Source: Burkholderia plantarii (GTDB lineage Bacteria > Pseudomonadota > Gammaproteobacteria > Burkholderiales > Burkholderiaceae). From it: a stretch of 64,000 nucleotides of DNA. Each line of letters begins with the position of its first letter. Positions within the stretch are counted from its first letter, which is position 1. A program made the position numbers and the translations under genes. The stretch is from the NCBI RefSeq assembly GCF_001411805.1, contig NZ_CP007213.1:930001-994000 (forward strand), written 5' to 3'. Shown here piece after piece: positions 16,453-25,821 of the stretch. The notes beneath the pieces were generated by a model. It was given only the letters and a program-made list of their open reading frames with translations, was not told the DNA's origin and searched no databases.

Positions 16453-17871
16453 ATGTCATTCCGCTTGCATGCATTGGTCGACCTTACGCGTCGTTACCGG
16501 ACAGTCTGGCGGGCCGCCTGGGACATCCGTCACCAGCTGGATGGCCCGGCCAAGCTCGAGTACGAGCTTGCGTTTCAGCCGGCACACCTCGAACTCGTCG
16601 AAACGCCCGTGCATCCCGCACCGCGCTGGGCGGCACGCGTCATCATCCTGCTGGTGATCATCGCCGTGCTGATCGCCTGCTTCGCCAAACTCGACATCGT
16701 GGCGACGGCTGCCGGAAAACTCGTGCCCGACGCACGCGTCAAGGTCATTCAGCCGGCCATCACCGGGGTGGTCAGGGAAATTACCGTGCGAGACGGGCAG
16801 CGCGTCAAAGCCGGCGATCTGCTCGTCAAGCTCGACACCACCCAGGCGGCGGCGGATGAAGAGAATGCCAGGTCGTCCCGACTCGACGCCGCGTTTGCCG
16901 CCGCGCGCTCCCGGGCCTTGCTCGACGCACTGCAAGGAGGGCATGCGCCTCGCGTCCCGACAATCGACGGTGCGTCCGCGGATCGACAGGCCGATGCACA
17001 ACACCTCGTCGACGGCATGTACCGCGAGTATGAGGACAAGCTCGGTTCCGCCAGGGCAGAGCTGGTGAAGCGGGAGGCCGAACTCGACAACACGCGACAG
17101 GAGATCGCGAAGCTCGAAGCGACCGCACCGCTGGCCCGCACCCAGGCGAACGACTACAAGTCGCTGTCCGTCGATAAATATGTTGCCCAGAGCGACTATC
17201 TGGACAAGGAACAAGCCGCATTGAACCAGGAACATGAGCTGGCTGCACAACGCAGCCATGCCCGCGAACTGGCGGCCGGCATCGCCGAACAACAGTCCGA
17301 TATCGCCCAGACGATTTCGCAGTTTCGGCGCGAGCGGCTCGACGACCTGGAAAAAGCCACGGAACAACTGACGCAGAGCAGCAACGACGAGACCAAGGCA
17401 CACACCCGCAAGGAACTGCTCAGCCTGACGTCGCCCGTCAGCGGCACGGTCCAGCAACTCGCCACGCACACGCTCGGCGGCGTCGTCACGACCGCCCAAT
17501 CCTTGATGGAGATCGTGCCGGACGACGCCGTGGAAGTCGAAGCCACGGTAGAAAACAGGGACGTGGGGTTCCTCAGGATCGGCCAGCATGCGGCGGTCAA
17601 ACTCGATGCATTCCCGTACACCCGCTACGGAACACTCGATGGCACCGTGGTCGACCTGTCCAACGACGCGGTACAGGACAGGAAGCTCGGTCTCGCCTTC
17701 ACGGTGCGCGTGCGCCTGCAATCGAATCGCATGTGGGTCGACAATCGATGGATATCGCTCACGCCCGGCATGACGGTGAAAGCCGAAATCAAGACCGGCA
17801 AGCAAAGCGTCGCCCACTATCTGCTCGGCCCGCTGGTCGAAGGCGTACAGGAGAGCATGCATGAGCGCTAA
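16453..17871 (+). CDS. HlyD-family periplasmic adaptor of type I secretion
   Basis: This membrane-fusion protein links the ABC exporter to the outer-membrane channel. It has one N-terminal membrane span (ARVIILLVIIAVLIACFA, about 61-78) with a cytoplasmic tail of 60 residues. A lipoyl/barrel-sandwich half follows (VKVIQPAITGVVREITV), then a long coiled-coil hairpin (about 130-330). The second half has TSPVSGTVQQLATHTLGGVV and the typical end LTPGMTVKAEIKTGKQSV. ATG 16453 is chosen because GGTGAG lies just upstream; a GTG at 16444 overlapping the exporter stop is an alternative. The 3' end overlaps the channel gene by 11 bases. Confidence 0.93.
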   Translation: MSFRLHALVDLTRRYRTVWRAAWDIRHQLDGPAKLEYELAFQPAHLELVETPVHPAPRWAARVIILLVIIAVLIACFAKLDIVATAAGKLVPDARVKVIQPAITGVVREITVRDGQRVKAGDLLVKLDTTQAAADEENARSSRLDAAFAAARSRALLDALQGGHAPRVPTIDGASADRQADAQHLVDGMYREYEDKLGSARAELVKREAELDNTRQEIAKLEATAPLARTQANDYKSLSVDKYVAQSDYLDKEQAALNQEHELAAQRSHARELAAGIAEQQSDIAQTISQFRRERLDDLEKATEQLTQSSNDETKAHTRKELLSLTSPVSGTVQQLATHTLGGVVTTAQSLMEIVPDDAVEVEATVENRDVGFLRIGQHAAVKLDAFPYTRYGTLDGTVVDLSNDAVQDRKLGLAFTVRVRLQSNRMWVDNRWISLTPGMTVKAEIKTGKQSVAHYLLGPLVEGVQESMHER

Positions 17872-19312
17872 GCGGATGATGTACGCGCTCGCCTGGACGA
17901 CCGCATCGGCCACGACCATGTCTTCGGCCCTGGCCTTCGATCCCTTGCTGACGCATGGATCGGTCACGCCGGCGGCCAGCGCGGAACTGCTTCCCGGCGT
18001 GACACCGTGCTCGTTCGGCGCCCCCGGGAATCCCCTGAAACTCGACGAGGCGGTCGAGCGAGCGCTGTGTCATAACCCAAAAACTCGCCAGGCATGGGCC
18101 GATGTCAAGGCGCAGGCGGCCGCCGTCGGCGCCGCGCGCGCGGCTTATCTGCCAACGCTTTCGGCGAGCTGGCAAGGCGTTCGCGACAATTCGGTTACCG
18201 ACGTGAACGGCCATCCGGAGCTGAGTTCGCACTCGGACTCCACGGTTCGCTCGGAAAACATCCAGTTGAACTGGCTGCTGTTCGATTTCGGTGGGCGCTC
18301 GGCGGCCTTGCATAACGCTGCTGATCTGCTGGCCGCCGCGAGAGCAACGCAAAACGCCACATTGCAGGACGAGTTCGCGTCCGTCACGAAGGACTACTTT
18401 GCCGCTCAAGCCAGCATGGGCGCATTACAGGCGGCGCATGACATCGAGGTGCTGACGGGTGACAGCATGAAAGCGGCGCAACGACGTGTCGATCGCGGCG
18501 TCGCGCCGATTACCGACGCATTGCAGGCGCAAACCCAGCACGACGAAGCCGTGTTTAACGAAACCAAGGCGAAGGGCGACCTGCAGATCGCGCTCGGCAC
18601 CTTATCGTCGGAAATGGGCCTGACGCCTGAGATGGCGATCGAGGTCCCGTCGGTGACAAGCACGGCATTACCGGACGAGGCCTGGCACGAGTCGATCGAG
18701 CAATTGATCGATGACGTTAAACATACGCATCCGGCCGTGATCGCCGCTCAGCAGACCTACGATGCTGCACTGGAAAAGATCTCGCAAACGCGTGCGCAGG
18801 GCCTGCCCAGTATCAGCCTGACCGGTAAATACAGTCGCAACAATCAGCCTGCCACGCTGGGATTGGGTATCCCAACCTTCCCGGCGACGGGCCACGACGC
18901 GTTCATCGGCGTACAGGTCAGCATTCCGCTCTTTGAAGGATTTCAGCGGCACTATCAGATCGAACAGGCCAAGGCGGAGGCCGAACATCAGGAAGATGCG
19001 CTCGACGAGACGATTCGACAGGTGGCACTGGATGTCTGGACCGCCTACCAGTCGCTGGAAACGGCAACGCAGAATGCCTCGCACAGCGAGACGCTCCTGG
19101 CGATTTCTCAGCAGGCATTCGACGCAGCGCAGCATCGCTATTTGAATGGTGTCGGCAACATCCTGGAACTGCTCAACACGCAAACGGCGCTGTCGAATGC
19201 CCGCCAGCGGAGGGTCCAGGCGCTGGCGGACTGGCATACGGCGAAGTTGCAGCTCGCGTCGAAGCTCGGAAGGCTGGACATGTCGTCTATCGCGTCGTCC
19301 GGAGCAGACTGA
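17861..19312 (+). CDS. TolC-family outer-membrane channel of type I secretion
   Basis: This 483-residue outer-membrane factor completes the exporter. A signal peptide (MSAKRMMYALAWTTASATT followed by MSSALA, cleavage near FDP) precedes the mature protein. Two repeated outer-membrane-efflux domains follow. The first has LKLDEAVERALCHNPKTRQA and AAYLPTLSAS; the second has HPAVIAAQQTYDAALEKI and GLPSISLTGKYSRN. The end ALADWHTAKLQLASKLGRLD is also typical of the family. The start overlaps the HlyD gene by 11 bases, so exporter, adaptor and channel form one operon with the protease gene just upstream. Confidence 0.93.
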   Translation: MSAKRMMYALAWTTASATTMSSALAFDPLLTHGSVTPAASAELLPGVTPCSFGAPGNPLKLDEAVERALCHNPKTRQAWADVKAQAAAVGAARAAYLPTLSASWQGVRDNSVTDVNGHPELSSHSDSTVRSENIQLNWLLFDFGGRSAALHNAADLLAAARATQNATLQDEFASVTKDYFAAQASMGALQAAHDIEVLTGDSMKAAQRRVDRGVAPITDALQAQTQHDEAVFNETKAKGDLQIALGTLSSEMGLTPEMAIEVPSVTSTALPDEAWHESIEQLIDDVKHTHPAVIAAQQTYDAALEKISQTRAQGLPSISLTGKYSRNNQPATLGLGIPTFPATGHDAFIGVQVSIPLFEGFQRHYQIEQAKAEAEHQEDALDETIRQVALDVWTAYQSLETATQNASHSETLLAISQQAFDAAQHRYLNGVGNILELLNTQTALSNARQRRVQALADWHTAKLQLASKLGRLDMSSIASSGAD

Positions 19313-19400
19313 ACAAATTTCCTGCCGTACGCGAAATCGAGGCAGGGTCAGGTCGCTTCGCCGTCGTCGCGCCGGCTGGCCGCCGCGGCGCGCGAGCCGT

Positions 19401-21425
19401 TCAGGCCGGCGCGCCAGCCGGTGCCGGCGGCGTCATGGCGACGCTTGTCGCGAGCGCGGCATCCGCTGGCGCCGCCCGCGCCGCGTGGCGTTCCAGCGGC
19501 AGCCACAGGACGAGGCGCGTGCCGTTCGGCCCGGTGATCCAGTCGACCGTGCCGTCGAGCGCCCGGGCCCGGCGCCGCTGGTTGTGCAGGCCGTGCCCGG
19601 CTCCGCGGCCGAGCGCCTTCTCGACGTCGAAGCCCTCGCCGTCGTCCTCGACGATGACCTGCACGCCGGTCTGATCGGCCGCCGTGCCGACGCGTATTTC
19701 GCCGGCCCGCGTGTGGGCCAGCACGTTGGCGATGCCTTCCTGCACGATGCGCAGGATATGCAGCGCGCTCGACGGATCCAACCAGTTCAGCGCGGGCAGC
19801 GCCTGCACGTCCCAGCGCAGCGCGATGCCCGCTTCCTCCAGCCGCGGTTCCAGCCGGAAACGCAGCGTGGCGAGCAGCATCAGCAAATCGGCCTCGACCG
19901 GCTCCATCGAGTCGATCGTCAGCTTCAGGTCGTCGAGGCAGCCCCTCAGGATTTGCGACACACGGGGGGCGCTGGCGGTGCCGTGCTCCACGGAGCGGAT
20001 CGCGCTGATCAGCGCCGAGCCCAGGCCGTCGTGCATGTCCTGCATCAGCCGCCGCCGCTCGTCGCTGAGGGTCCGCCGCCGCTCGGCCTCGCGCAGCAGC
20101 CGGTGGCTCTGCTCGAGTTCGGCCTCGCGCTCGCCCAGGCGGCGCGCGAGGCTCACGTTCATCCGCTCGATCTCGACGATCGCGAGAACGTAGCGCCGAT
20201 AGATCAGGATGCCGAACACGCAGAACGTGACGGCATTCATGTAGGCGCCGAGAAACCATCCCTCGAGGCTCACGACGTTGTTGTACATCAGCCAGTCCGC
20301 CACGCCGAGCAGCGTGCAGATGCCGACGCCGGCGGCCACGAACCTCGCCTCCCACGAGCGGCGCCAGGCGGCCAGGATGCCCACCAGGCCGACGACCGTG
20401 CCCATCACGATCCCGACGGCGTAAATCAACGGAATGATGACGGGGACGTTCGGCAGCACCGGCAGGATCGCCACCGGCGGCAGCGTCAGCACGCCGATCG
20501 TCGTGGTCGCCCCCACCACCGCGCGCGTCAGCCAGCGCAGCGGGCGGCCGTGCAGCTGGCACAGGAAGAAATGCACGACCGTGATCAGCCAGAACAGGCC
20601 GTTGAGCGTCAGCCACGCGAACCAGTCGTTGGTGATCGGCACGCCGACGTAGTAGTGCAGGTGCGCCACGAACGACGTGGCCGCCAGGTTGAAGAACAGC
20701 AGGTAGCCGGTTTCGTGGCGGCGCCGGAACCAGACGAAGAGGGCGAACACGCCCACCACCAGGAACGCGGCGCTGAGCGTGGCGGGCACTTCGCGCTGCA
20801 GCCACTGGCGCAGGTAATAGCGGCCGCGCAGCGCGTCGATGCCGCCGAGCCACAGCGAGCTCAGCGCCACCTCGTTGGCGGGCGTCTGTTCGAGACGGAT
20901 CAGGATCTCGCGGATCGGGGCGCCGTCATGCCGTTCCAGCTCGACCCAGAGCGGCGTGAACAGGCTGTTCCACAACGGTCCCTGGCGCTGCGCGCGGTGG
21001 ACCAGCCGGCCGTCGACATAGACGGCGATGGTGCCGTCGGTCTTGACGCGGCTGCCGTACAGCGCCAGCGGGCCGGCGGGCAGCGCCGCGCCGGTCACCG
21101 GCACCCGGATCCAGGCGGTCTTGCCGATCGTGTCGATCGCGTCGATCGCTTCGCGATGCGAGCCGGCGTGATCCGGCTGCCGCAAGGCGCGCGGCAGCGT
21201 GGCCGGCCGCCATGCGTCGGGCAGCGTGCGGCTGTCGAGCGTCGTGGCCGGCTCGGTCATCCCGTGCGCCGGTGTGACCTGCCACTGCGCCCGCGTGAGA
21301 TGCTCGCAGGCCTCGCATTGCAGCGGCCCGTCGCCGAGCACGTACCACGCGCCGGCGCCCGCGAGCAGCGCGAGCGACACGGCGAACAGCAGGCCGGCCA
21401 GCAACGACGCGCGGCGGCGGCTCAT
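19401..21425 (-). CDS. Membrane sensor histidine kinase (NarL/DesK-type, 7TM sensor)
   Basis: The protein has an N-terminal membrane anchor, an extracytoplasmic domain of about 170 residues (jelly-roll-like, 7TMR-DISM-type) and then seven hydrophobic spans (from about LSAAFLVVGVFALFVWF to FCVFGILIY). A coiled linker leads to a HisKA_3 dimerisation domain (ERRRLMQDMHDGLGSAL, phosphorylated His in MHDG). The HATPase domain has EGIANVLAHT, DDGEGFD and GHGLHN. The C-terminal tail is Ala/Pro-rich. ATG 21425 is chosen; a GTG at 21455 would add ten residues. It lies just downstream of its response regulator, with which it forms an operon. The signal is unknown. Confidence 0.88.
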   Translation of the reverse strand: MSRRRASLLAGLLFAVSLALLAGAGAWYVLGDGPLQCEACEHLTRAQWQVTPAHGMTEPATTLDSRTLPDAWRPATLPRALRQPDHAGSHREAIDAIDTIGKTAWIRVPVTGAALPAGPLALYGSRVKTDGTIAVYVDGRLVHRAQRQGPLWNSLFTPLWVELERHDGAPIREILIRLEQTPANEVALSSLWLGGIDALRGRYYLRQWLQREVPATLSAAFLVVGVFALFVWFRRRHETGYLLFFNLAATSFVAHLHYYVGVPITNDWFAWLTLNGLFWLITVVHFFLCQLHGRPLRWLTRAVVGATTTIGVLTLPPVAILPVLPNVPVIIPLIYAVGIVMGTVVGLVGILAAWRRSWEARFVAAGVGICTLLGVADWLMYNNVVSLEGWFLGAYMNAVTFCVFGILIYRRYVLAIVEIERMNVSLARRLGEREAELEQSHRLLREAERRRTLSDERRRLMQDMHDGLGSALISAIRSVEHGTASAPRVSQILRGCLDDLKLTIDSMEPVEADLLMLLATLRFRLEPRLEEAGIALRWDVQALPALNWLDPSSALHILRIVQEGIANVLAHTRAGEIRVGTAADQTGVQVIVEDDGEGFDVEKALGRGAGHGLHNQRRRARALDGTVDWITGPNGTRLVLWLPLERHAARAAPADAALATSVAMTPPAPAGAPA

Positions 21426-21479
21426 GCGCGGGCCCACGCGCGGTTCGCGGCGCACGGCGCCCGGCCGGCCGCTGCCGCT

Positions 21480-22169
21480 TCAGTCGTCGCGCAGCAGGCC
21501 GAGCGATCTGGCTTCATAGATGGCTTCCGCCTTCGAGGTGACTTCCAGCTTGTGGTAGATGCGCCGCACGAAGCTGCGCACCGTGAAATGGGACAACACC
21601 ATCAGCTTCGAGATTTCCAGCGTCGTGAAGCCCTTGGTGATGAAATCGAGCACCTCGGTTTCGCGGGCCGACAGCGGCGAAGGCGCCGCCGCTGCCGCCG
21701 CCCGGGGCGCGGGGCGGTTCTGCTGGAATCGCGTCAGGATCTGCCGCGCGATGATCGGGCTGATCGGGCTGCCGCCGCCGGCCAGGCTGCGGATTTCGTC
21801 GACCATGCGCGCCGGCGAGCTGTCCTTGAGCAGATAGCCGGCGGCGCCCGCCTCGATCGAGCGGATGACGTGGGCCTCGTCGCCGAACTGGGTGGCGACC
21901 ATGATGTTGCAGCGGGGCCATCGCGCCGCGGTCGCGCCGATCAGCTCGATGCCGCTGCCGTCCGGCAGGCCGAGATCGACCAGCAGGACCTCGGCGGGCG
22001 GGCCCTGCAACAGCGCGAGAGCGTCGGCCAGCGTGCCGGCCACGCCGCGCAGCCGCAGGTCCGGCGCAGCCTCGACGGCGTGACACAGCGCGTCGCGGAA
22101 CGCGAGGTCGTCCTCGACGACGATCACGTCGATCGCGCCGGGACCGGAATCGGGGTGGGCGGATTGCAT
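21480..22169 (-). CDS. NarL/LuxR-type response regulator
   Basis: This 229-residue regulator pairs with the downstream kinase. The receiver domain (about 12-130) has the acidic pair near residues 19-21 (VVEDD), phospho-acceptor Asp65 (VLLVDLGLPDG) and the conserved Lys in GYLLKD. An alanine/proline linker leads to a LuxR-type helix-turn-helix (LSARETEVLDFITKG, EISKLMVLSHFTVRSFVRRI, KLEVTSKAEAIYEA). Unusually, the usual KTV of the recognition helix reads FTV. The ATG lies at the 5' edge of a 322-base gap that must hold its promoter. Targets are not evident. Confidence 0.92.
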   Translation of the reverse strand: MQSAHPDSGPGAIDVIVVEDDLAFRDALCHAVEAAPDLRLRGVAGTLADALALLQGPPAEVLLVDLGLPDGSGIELIGATAARWPRCNIMVATQFGDEAHVIRSIEAGAAGYLLKDSSPARMVDEIRSLAGGGSPISPIIARQILTRFQQNRPAPRAAAAAAPSPLSARETEVLDFITKGFTTLEISKLMVLSHFTVRSFVRRIYHKLEVTSKAEAIYEARSLGLLRDD

Positions 22170-22491
22170 CGCACGCTATGCAAAGGGAGGTTGGCCGCCG
22201 GCTCGGCGGTACGGTCTGGCGATGGGGGCAATTCGGTTTCCGGAAATATACCCGTCTCGACGCGGCGCGCGGTGCCGCCATCGAGGTTTATCTTTCCGGA
22301 TCGAGTGCCGGGGGCCGGCCGAGGTGCCGGACCGGCCGGCCGGCGTGGTCCGGCCGTGCGGGCCCGCATTGAAACGCGCGGGCCGGGATCGCACGACGTC
22401 TCGCCGGGATGGCGGGATCGGGAAGGCCGGCGCCGTTGCCGGACGCGGTCACCGACGCCCGATGCCGGTGCCGCCGCCGATCGCCAGGCGC
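22170..22491. other. Gap with no recognised gene
   Basis: This 322-base GC-rich stretch separates the phosphoesterase stop from the response-regulator start, both on the minus strand. It should contain the two-component promoter. No confident promoter, hairpin with T-run or small gene was seen. Confidence 0.5.
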
Positions 22492-23997
22492 TTACGGCGA
22501 GGGCGCCGGCTTCGCCTTGCCCTCGATCTGGTCCTTGAGCGCCGTGAAGAACGTGACCGCGTGCGCGCGCGCGGTGACCTGGGCCGTGACCGCGCCGACG
22601 TCGAGATTGAAGCGGTGCGCGTTGCCCGACACGAGGCTCAGTTGCAGGTCGTTGATCGGCGCGTCCGGCGACGGGTGGATGAAATCGATGAGCGGCTCGC
22701 TGATCTCGGGCAGGTCCGTGCGCGGCTCGCTCAGCGTCAGCACCTGGTCGAAGGTGGGCGCCGCGGCGACGCGCTTGCTCGACAGCATGCTGTCGCTCGG
22801 GATCTCGAGCCAGTCGCGCAGCGTGGCGAGGATCGAGGTGTGGTCGTAGGGCGTGTCGACGGGCGAGCGGAACACGGTGCCCGGCGCGATGTACGGCGAG
22901 ACCAGGATGGCCGGCACGCGCACGCCGAAGCGGTCGAAGCGGAAGTTCTCGTCGCCGGGGTCGCTCGCGGCGTCGGGCGGCACCGCGTTGGCGGGCGGCA
23001 GCACGTGGTCGAAGGTGCCGCCGTGCTCGTCGAACGTGATCAGCAGCAGCGTGTCGTTCCATGCGGGCGAGCGGCTGACCGCCTTCCAGATCCGGTGCAG
23101 GAAATGCTCGCCGGCCTTCACGTCGTGCGGCGGGTGCTGGTCGTTCGGCTCGATCACGAAGCTCGGCTCGATGAACGAGAACCTCGGCAGCGAGCCCGCC
23201 GCGCAGGCGTCCTCGAAGGCCGGGAAGTGCTGGAAATTCGGCGACAGCGCCTCGTCCCACAGCTTCGGGAACATGGTGCGCGTGAGCGGCGGCACCACCA
23301 GTGTGTCGTGGTAGACGGCCCAGCTTTCGCCGATGTCCTGCAGCACGTTGAAGATGGTCCGCACGTCCCACTGGAACGGATCGGGCAGGTTGACGCCGGT
23401 GCTGCCGGGCCTGGCCGTGGTGTTGTTGACGTTGCCGTTCGAGGTGCCGGCCTGGGCGAACGCGCGGTTCGGCCAGGTCTGGCTCGGCACCGAGGCGAAC
23501 CAGGCGTCGCTGACGGCGTAGGCGCGCGCCAGCGCGAACATCACCGGCAGCTGCTGCTCGCTGTGGCACTGCATGACCTGGGTGCTGTCGTGCGTCGAGG
23601 TCGTCTCGTAGTTCAGGACGAAGCCGTGCATCGGCTCCCCCACCTCGCCGCCTTGCGGGCCGAGGATCTGCTCGGTGATGTTGATGAACGTCTCGTTCGG
23701 ATCGGGGTCGGGGACGTAGCGGCTCGCGGCGGACTGCGTGACGAACACCGGCTTGCCCTCGCTTGGCCGGTCCTCGTGCGGCTGGTCCGGCGCGCCGGGC
23801 GCGCCCGGGCTCGCCCGGCGCGTCGACGGATTCGACATGCCCGGCTTCACGCCATCGAATTCGGGCGAACTGCCGGGCGGCAGCACGGTCCGCGGCGCGT
23901 CGCCCGCCGCATAGAGCCAGCCGAGCATCGTGTCCAGCGAACGATTCTCGAACATCACGACGACGACGTGTTTTACGTTGGGCAGGATGGTCGACAC
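22492..23997 (-). CDS. Phosphoesterase / phospholipase C-family protein
   Basis: This 501-residue protein belongs to the PF04185 family (bacterial phospholipase C and acid phosphatase AcpA). Visible signatures are HVVVVMFENRSLDTMLGW at the N-terminus (metal ligands Glu, Asn), QTWPNRAF, LITFDEHGGTFDHV and RVPAILVSPYI with PYDHTSILATL near the end. Substrates may be phosphomonoesters or phospholipids. No Sec or Tat signal peptide is seen, unlike most secreted phospholipases C of Burkholderia, so it may be cytoplasmic or use another route. The start is GTG 23997 with GGGGAAAG five bases upstream. A 231-base gap separates it from the AraC gene on the same strand. Confidence 0.88.
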   Translation of the reverse strand: MSTILPNVKHVVVVMFENRSLDTMLGWLYAAGDAPRTVLPPGSSPEFDGVKPGMSNPSTRRASPGAPGAPDQPHEDRPSEGKPVFVTQSAASRYVPDPDPNETFINITEQILGPQGGEVGEPMHGFVLNYETTSTHDSTQVMQCHSEQQLPVMFALARAYAVSDAWFASVPSQTWPNRAFAQAGTSNGNVNNTTARPGSTGVNLPDPFQWDVRTIFNVLQDIGESWAVYHDTLVVPPLTRTMFPKLWDEALSPNFQHFPAFEDACAAGSLPRFSFIEPSFVIEPNDQHPPHDVKAGEHFLHRIWKAVSRSPAWNDTLLLITFDEHGGTFDHVLPPANAVPPDAASDPGDENFRFDRFGVRVPAILVSPYIAPGTVFRSPVDTPYDHTSILATLRDWLEIPSDSMLSSKRVAAAPTFDQVLTLSEPRTDLPEISEPLIDFIHPSPDAPINDLQLSLVSGNAHRFNLDVGAVTAQVTARAHAVTFFTALKDQIEGKAKPAPSP

Positions 23998-24228
23998 GAT
24001 CGCTTTCCCCGTTCGGTGTTGGTGTGCGCATCGATGGCGCGTGGGCGTCGGCGTGGCCGCGCGTGACAGCTATCTTCGCCGAGAAAGCCGGCGGCGGGGC
24101 GCGCCGGTTGCGGCCGCTGTCGGGGAAATGCCGGACAGACGGGGCGGGAGTGAAGTGGCCACTTCGCCCGCTTCGGTTGCCCGGTCTGCCTGGTGCGGCT
24201 GCTTGAGGGGCGTCGGCCGCCGGCCGCG

Positions 24229-25152
24229 TCAGTTGCCGCCGCCGCGCCGCCATGCGCCCGGCGTCACGCCGAGCATCTTCGTGAACACGCGGCTCAGGTG
24301 GCTCTGGTCCGAGAACCCGCAGGCGATTGCGATGTCGGCCAGTGACAGCCGCGTGCTCTCGATCATGCCGCGCGCCTGCTCGGTGCGTTGTTCGAGCAGC
24401 CACTGATGCGGCGTGCGGCCGGTGGTGCGGGCGAATGCGCGGATGAAGTAGCCGCGCGACAGGTTGCATTCGCGCGCGATGTCGGCGAGCGACGAGCCGT
24501 GGTGATCGCGCAGCAGCAGCAGTTCCTTCGCGCGTGCCTCGTGCATGGCGCTGAGCCGGCCCTTGAGGCGCGCCTCGCGCGGCGCCAGGCTGCCGTAACG
24601 CTGCGCGAGGTGCAGGCCGATCGCGAGCCCGACCTGCTCGACGAAGCGCGTGCCGAGTTCGCCGGGCGTCTCGATGCCGGCCGCGACCGCGGCGCCGAGG
24701 TGGCCGAGCACCGGGTCGGCCTGCTCGGCCGCGCAGAGCAGGCCGTCGATCGCGGGAGCGTCGTGCTCGTCGCCGAGCCGAACCAGAAACCGCGACGACA
24801 ATTCGAGCAGCAGGAAGTCGAAATTGCCGTAAAGATCGGCGACGTAATTCTCTGAAAAATCGCGAATGTAAATCGAATGCCGATCGAAATGGCAGTCCTC
24901 CGCGCGCGTGCCGCGGAAAATCCGGCGGTGATGCCCCGCGCGCAGCGAAATGCCGACCAGGAACCCGCGATCGCTGGCCGGCAGCGCCACGCGTTCGAGC
25001 TGCGGGGCATCCATGCATTTGCGATGGAACGTGAAATCGCCGCTCTGGAATTGCAGGTTCTTGCGCAGCCTGCTCGACATGCAGCCGAGCGTGTCCCTCG
25101 GCGCCGGCGCAGCGGCGGCGCTGGCGGTACCAGCATCGGCGACGGTCGACAT
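24229..25152 (-). CDS. AraC-family transcriptional regulator
   Basis: This regulator of about 307 residues has an N-terminal ligand-like domain (GDFTFHRKCMDAPQLERV, HRRIFRGTRAEDC) and a C-terminal double helix-turn-helix. The latter reads SSLADIARECNLSRGYFIRAF and then LSLADIAIACGFSDQSHLSRVF with the ending TPGAWRR. ATG 25152 is preferred because GGAGGAAA (complement of 25160-25167) lies seven bases upstream; the frame stays open much further upstream without a better site. It is divergent from the STAND regulator at 25822. The downstream phosphoesterase gene is a plausible target by position only. Confidence 0.9.
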   Translation of the reverse strand: MSTVADAGTASAAAAPAPRDTLGCMSSRLRKNLQFQSGDFTFHRKCMDAPQLERVALPASDRGFLVGISLRAGHHRRIFRGTRAEDCHFDRHSIYIRDFSENYVADLYGNFDFLLLELSSRFLVRLGDEHDAPAIDGLLCAAEQADPVLGHLGAAVAAGIETPGELGTRFVEQVGLAIGLHLAQRYGSLAPREARLKGRLSAMHEARAKELLLLRDHHGSSLADIARECNLSRGYFIRAFARTTGRTPHQWLLEQRTEQARGMIESTRLSLADIAIACGFSDQSHLSRVFTKMLGVTPGAWRRGGGN

Positions 25153-25821
25153 CGGGCGGTTTCCTCCGGAGCAAGGGATGGTGCGGGGCGGCGCATGGCG
25201 GCCGCTCGGGCCGCGGCATGACGGGCGTGACAGGTACCGCGCGGCGCGAGGCCGGAGCATGGCGATCGTCGGCACGCGCCGCCATGGTGCGTTCGGTTTA
25301 TACCATTGCGAAAACAGGGCGACAAGCCGGATGAAAGCCAGGCGTTGAACATGATGCAAAATCCGGAAAGCCAGCGATTCGAAAATCGGCATTTCATCAG
25401 TCGAAAGGCCTCCGTATCATTCACGGGAATTCAAATATGAATGGCCGAAAGCGTCGATGCGGTCGCGGGCCGGTTCGCTGGCGTTGGCGCGGCATTCGAG
25501 GGATGGTTCGATCCGTTTCTCGGTCGGCGTCATCGGGATGTCATCGACGCGGGGCAGGCACCGCGGCGGCCGGGGCAGGCGAAGCGGCAGGAGCCGCCGA
25601 AACAGCCGCGTCACCGGGGCGAACGCGCGGTGGCCTTTTGTTCAAAAGCCGCGCGGAAACCCGCTATCGCAGGCAGCACGAGCGCGCCGAGCGTATTTTT
25701 CTTCAAGACGCGATGTTACGGTTCGCTTACCATCCGCGCACTTCATCCATCGCCCCCCGCGCGTGCCAGGCCCGGGGCGCATCCATCCCGCGCCGCGGTC
25801 CGGCGTCATCTGGAGACGGTC

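Noticed and set aside
19146..22538. Open frame of 1130 codons on the plus strand
   Set aside because: It is the antisense shadow of the histidine kinase and response-regulator genes in GC-rich DNA; composition is Arg/His/Gln/Ala-rich with no domains.
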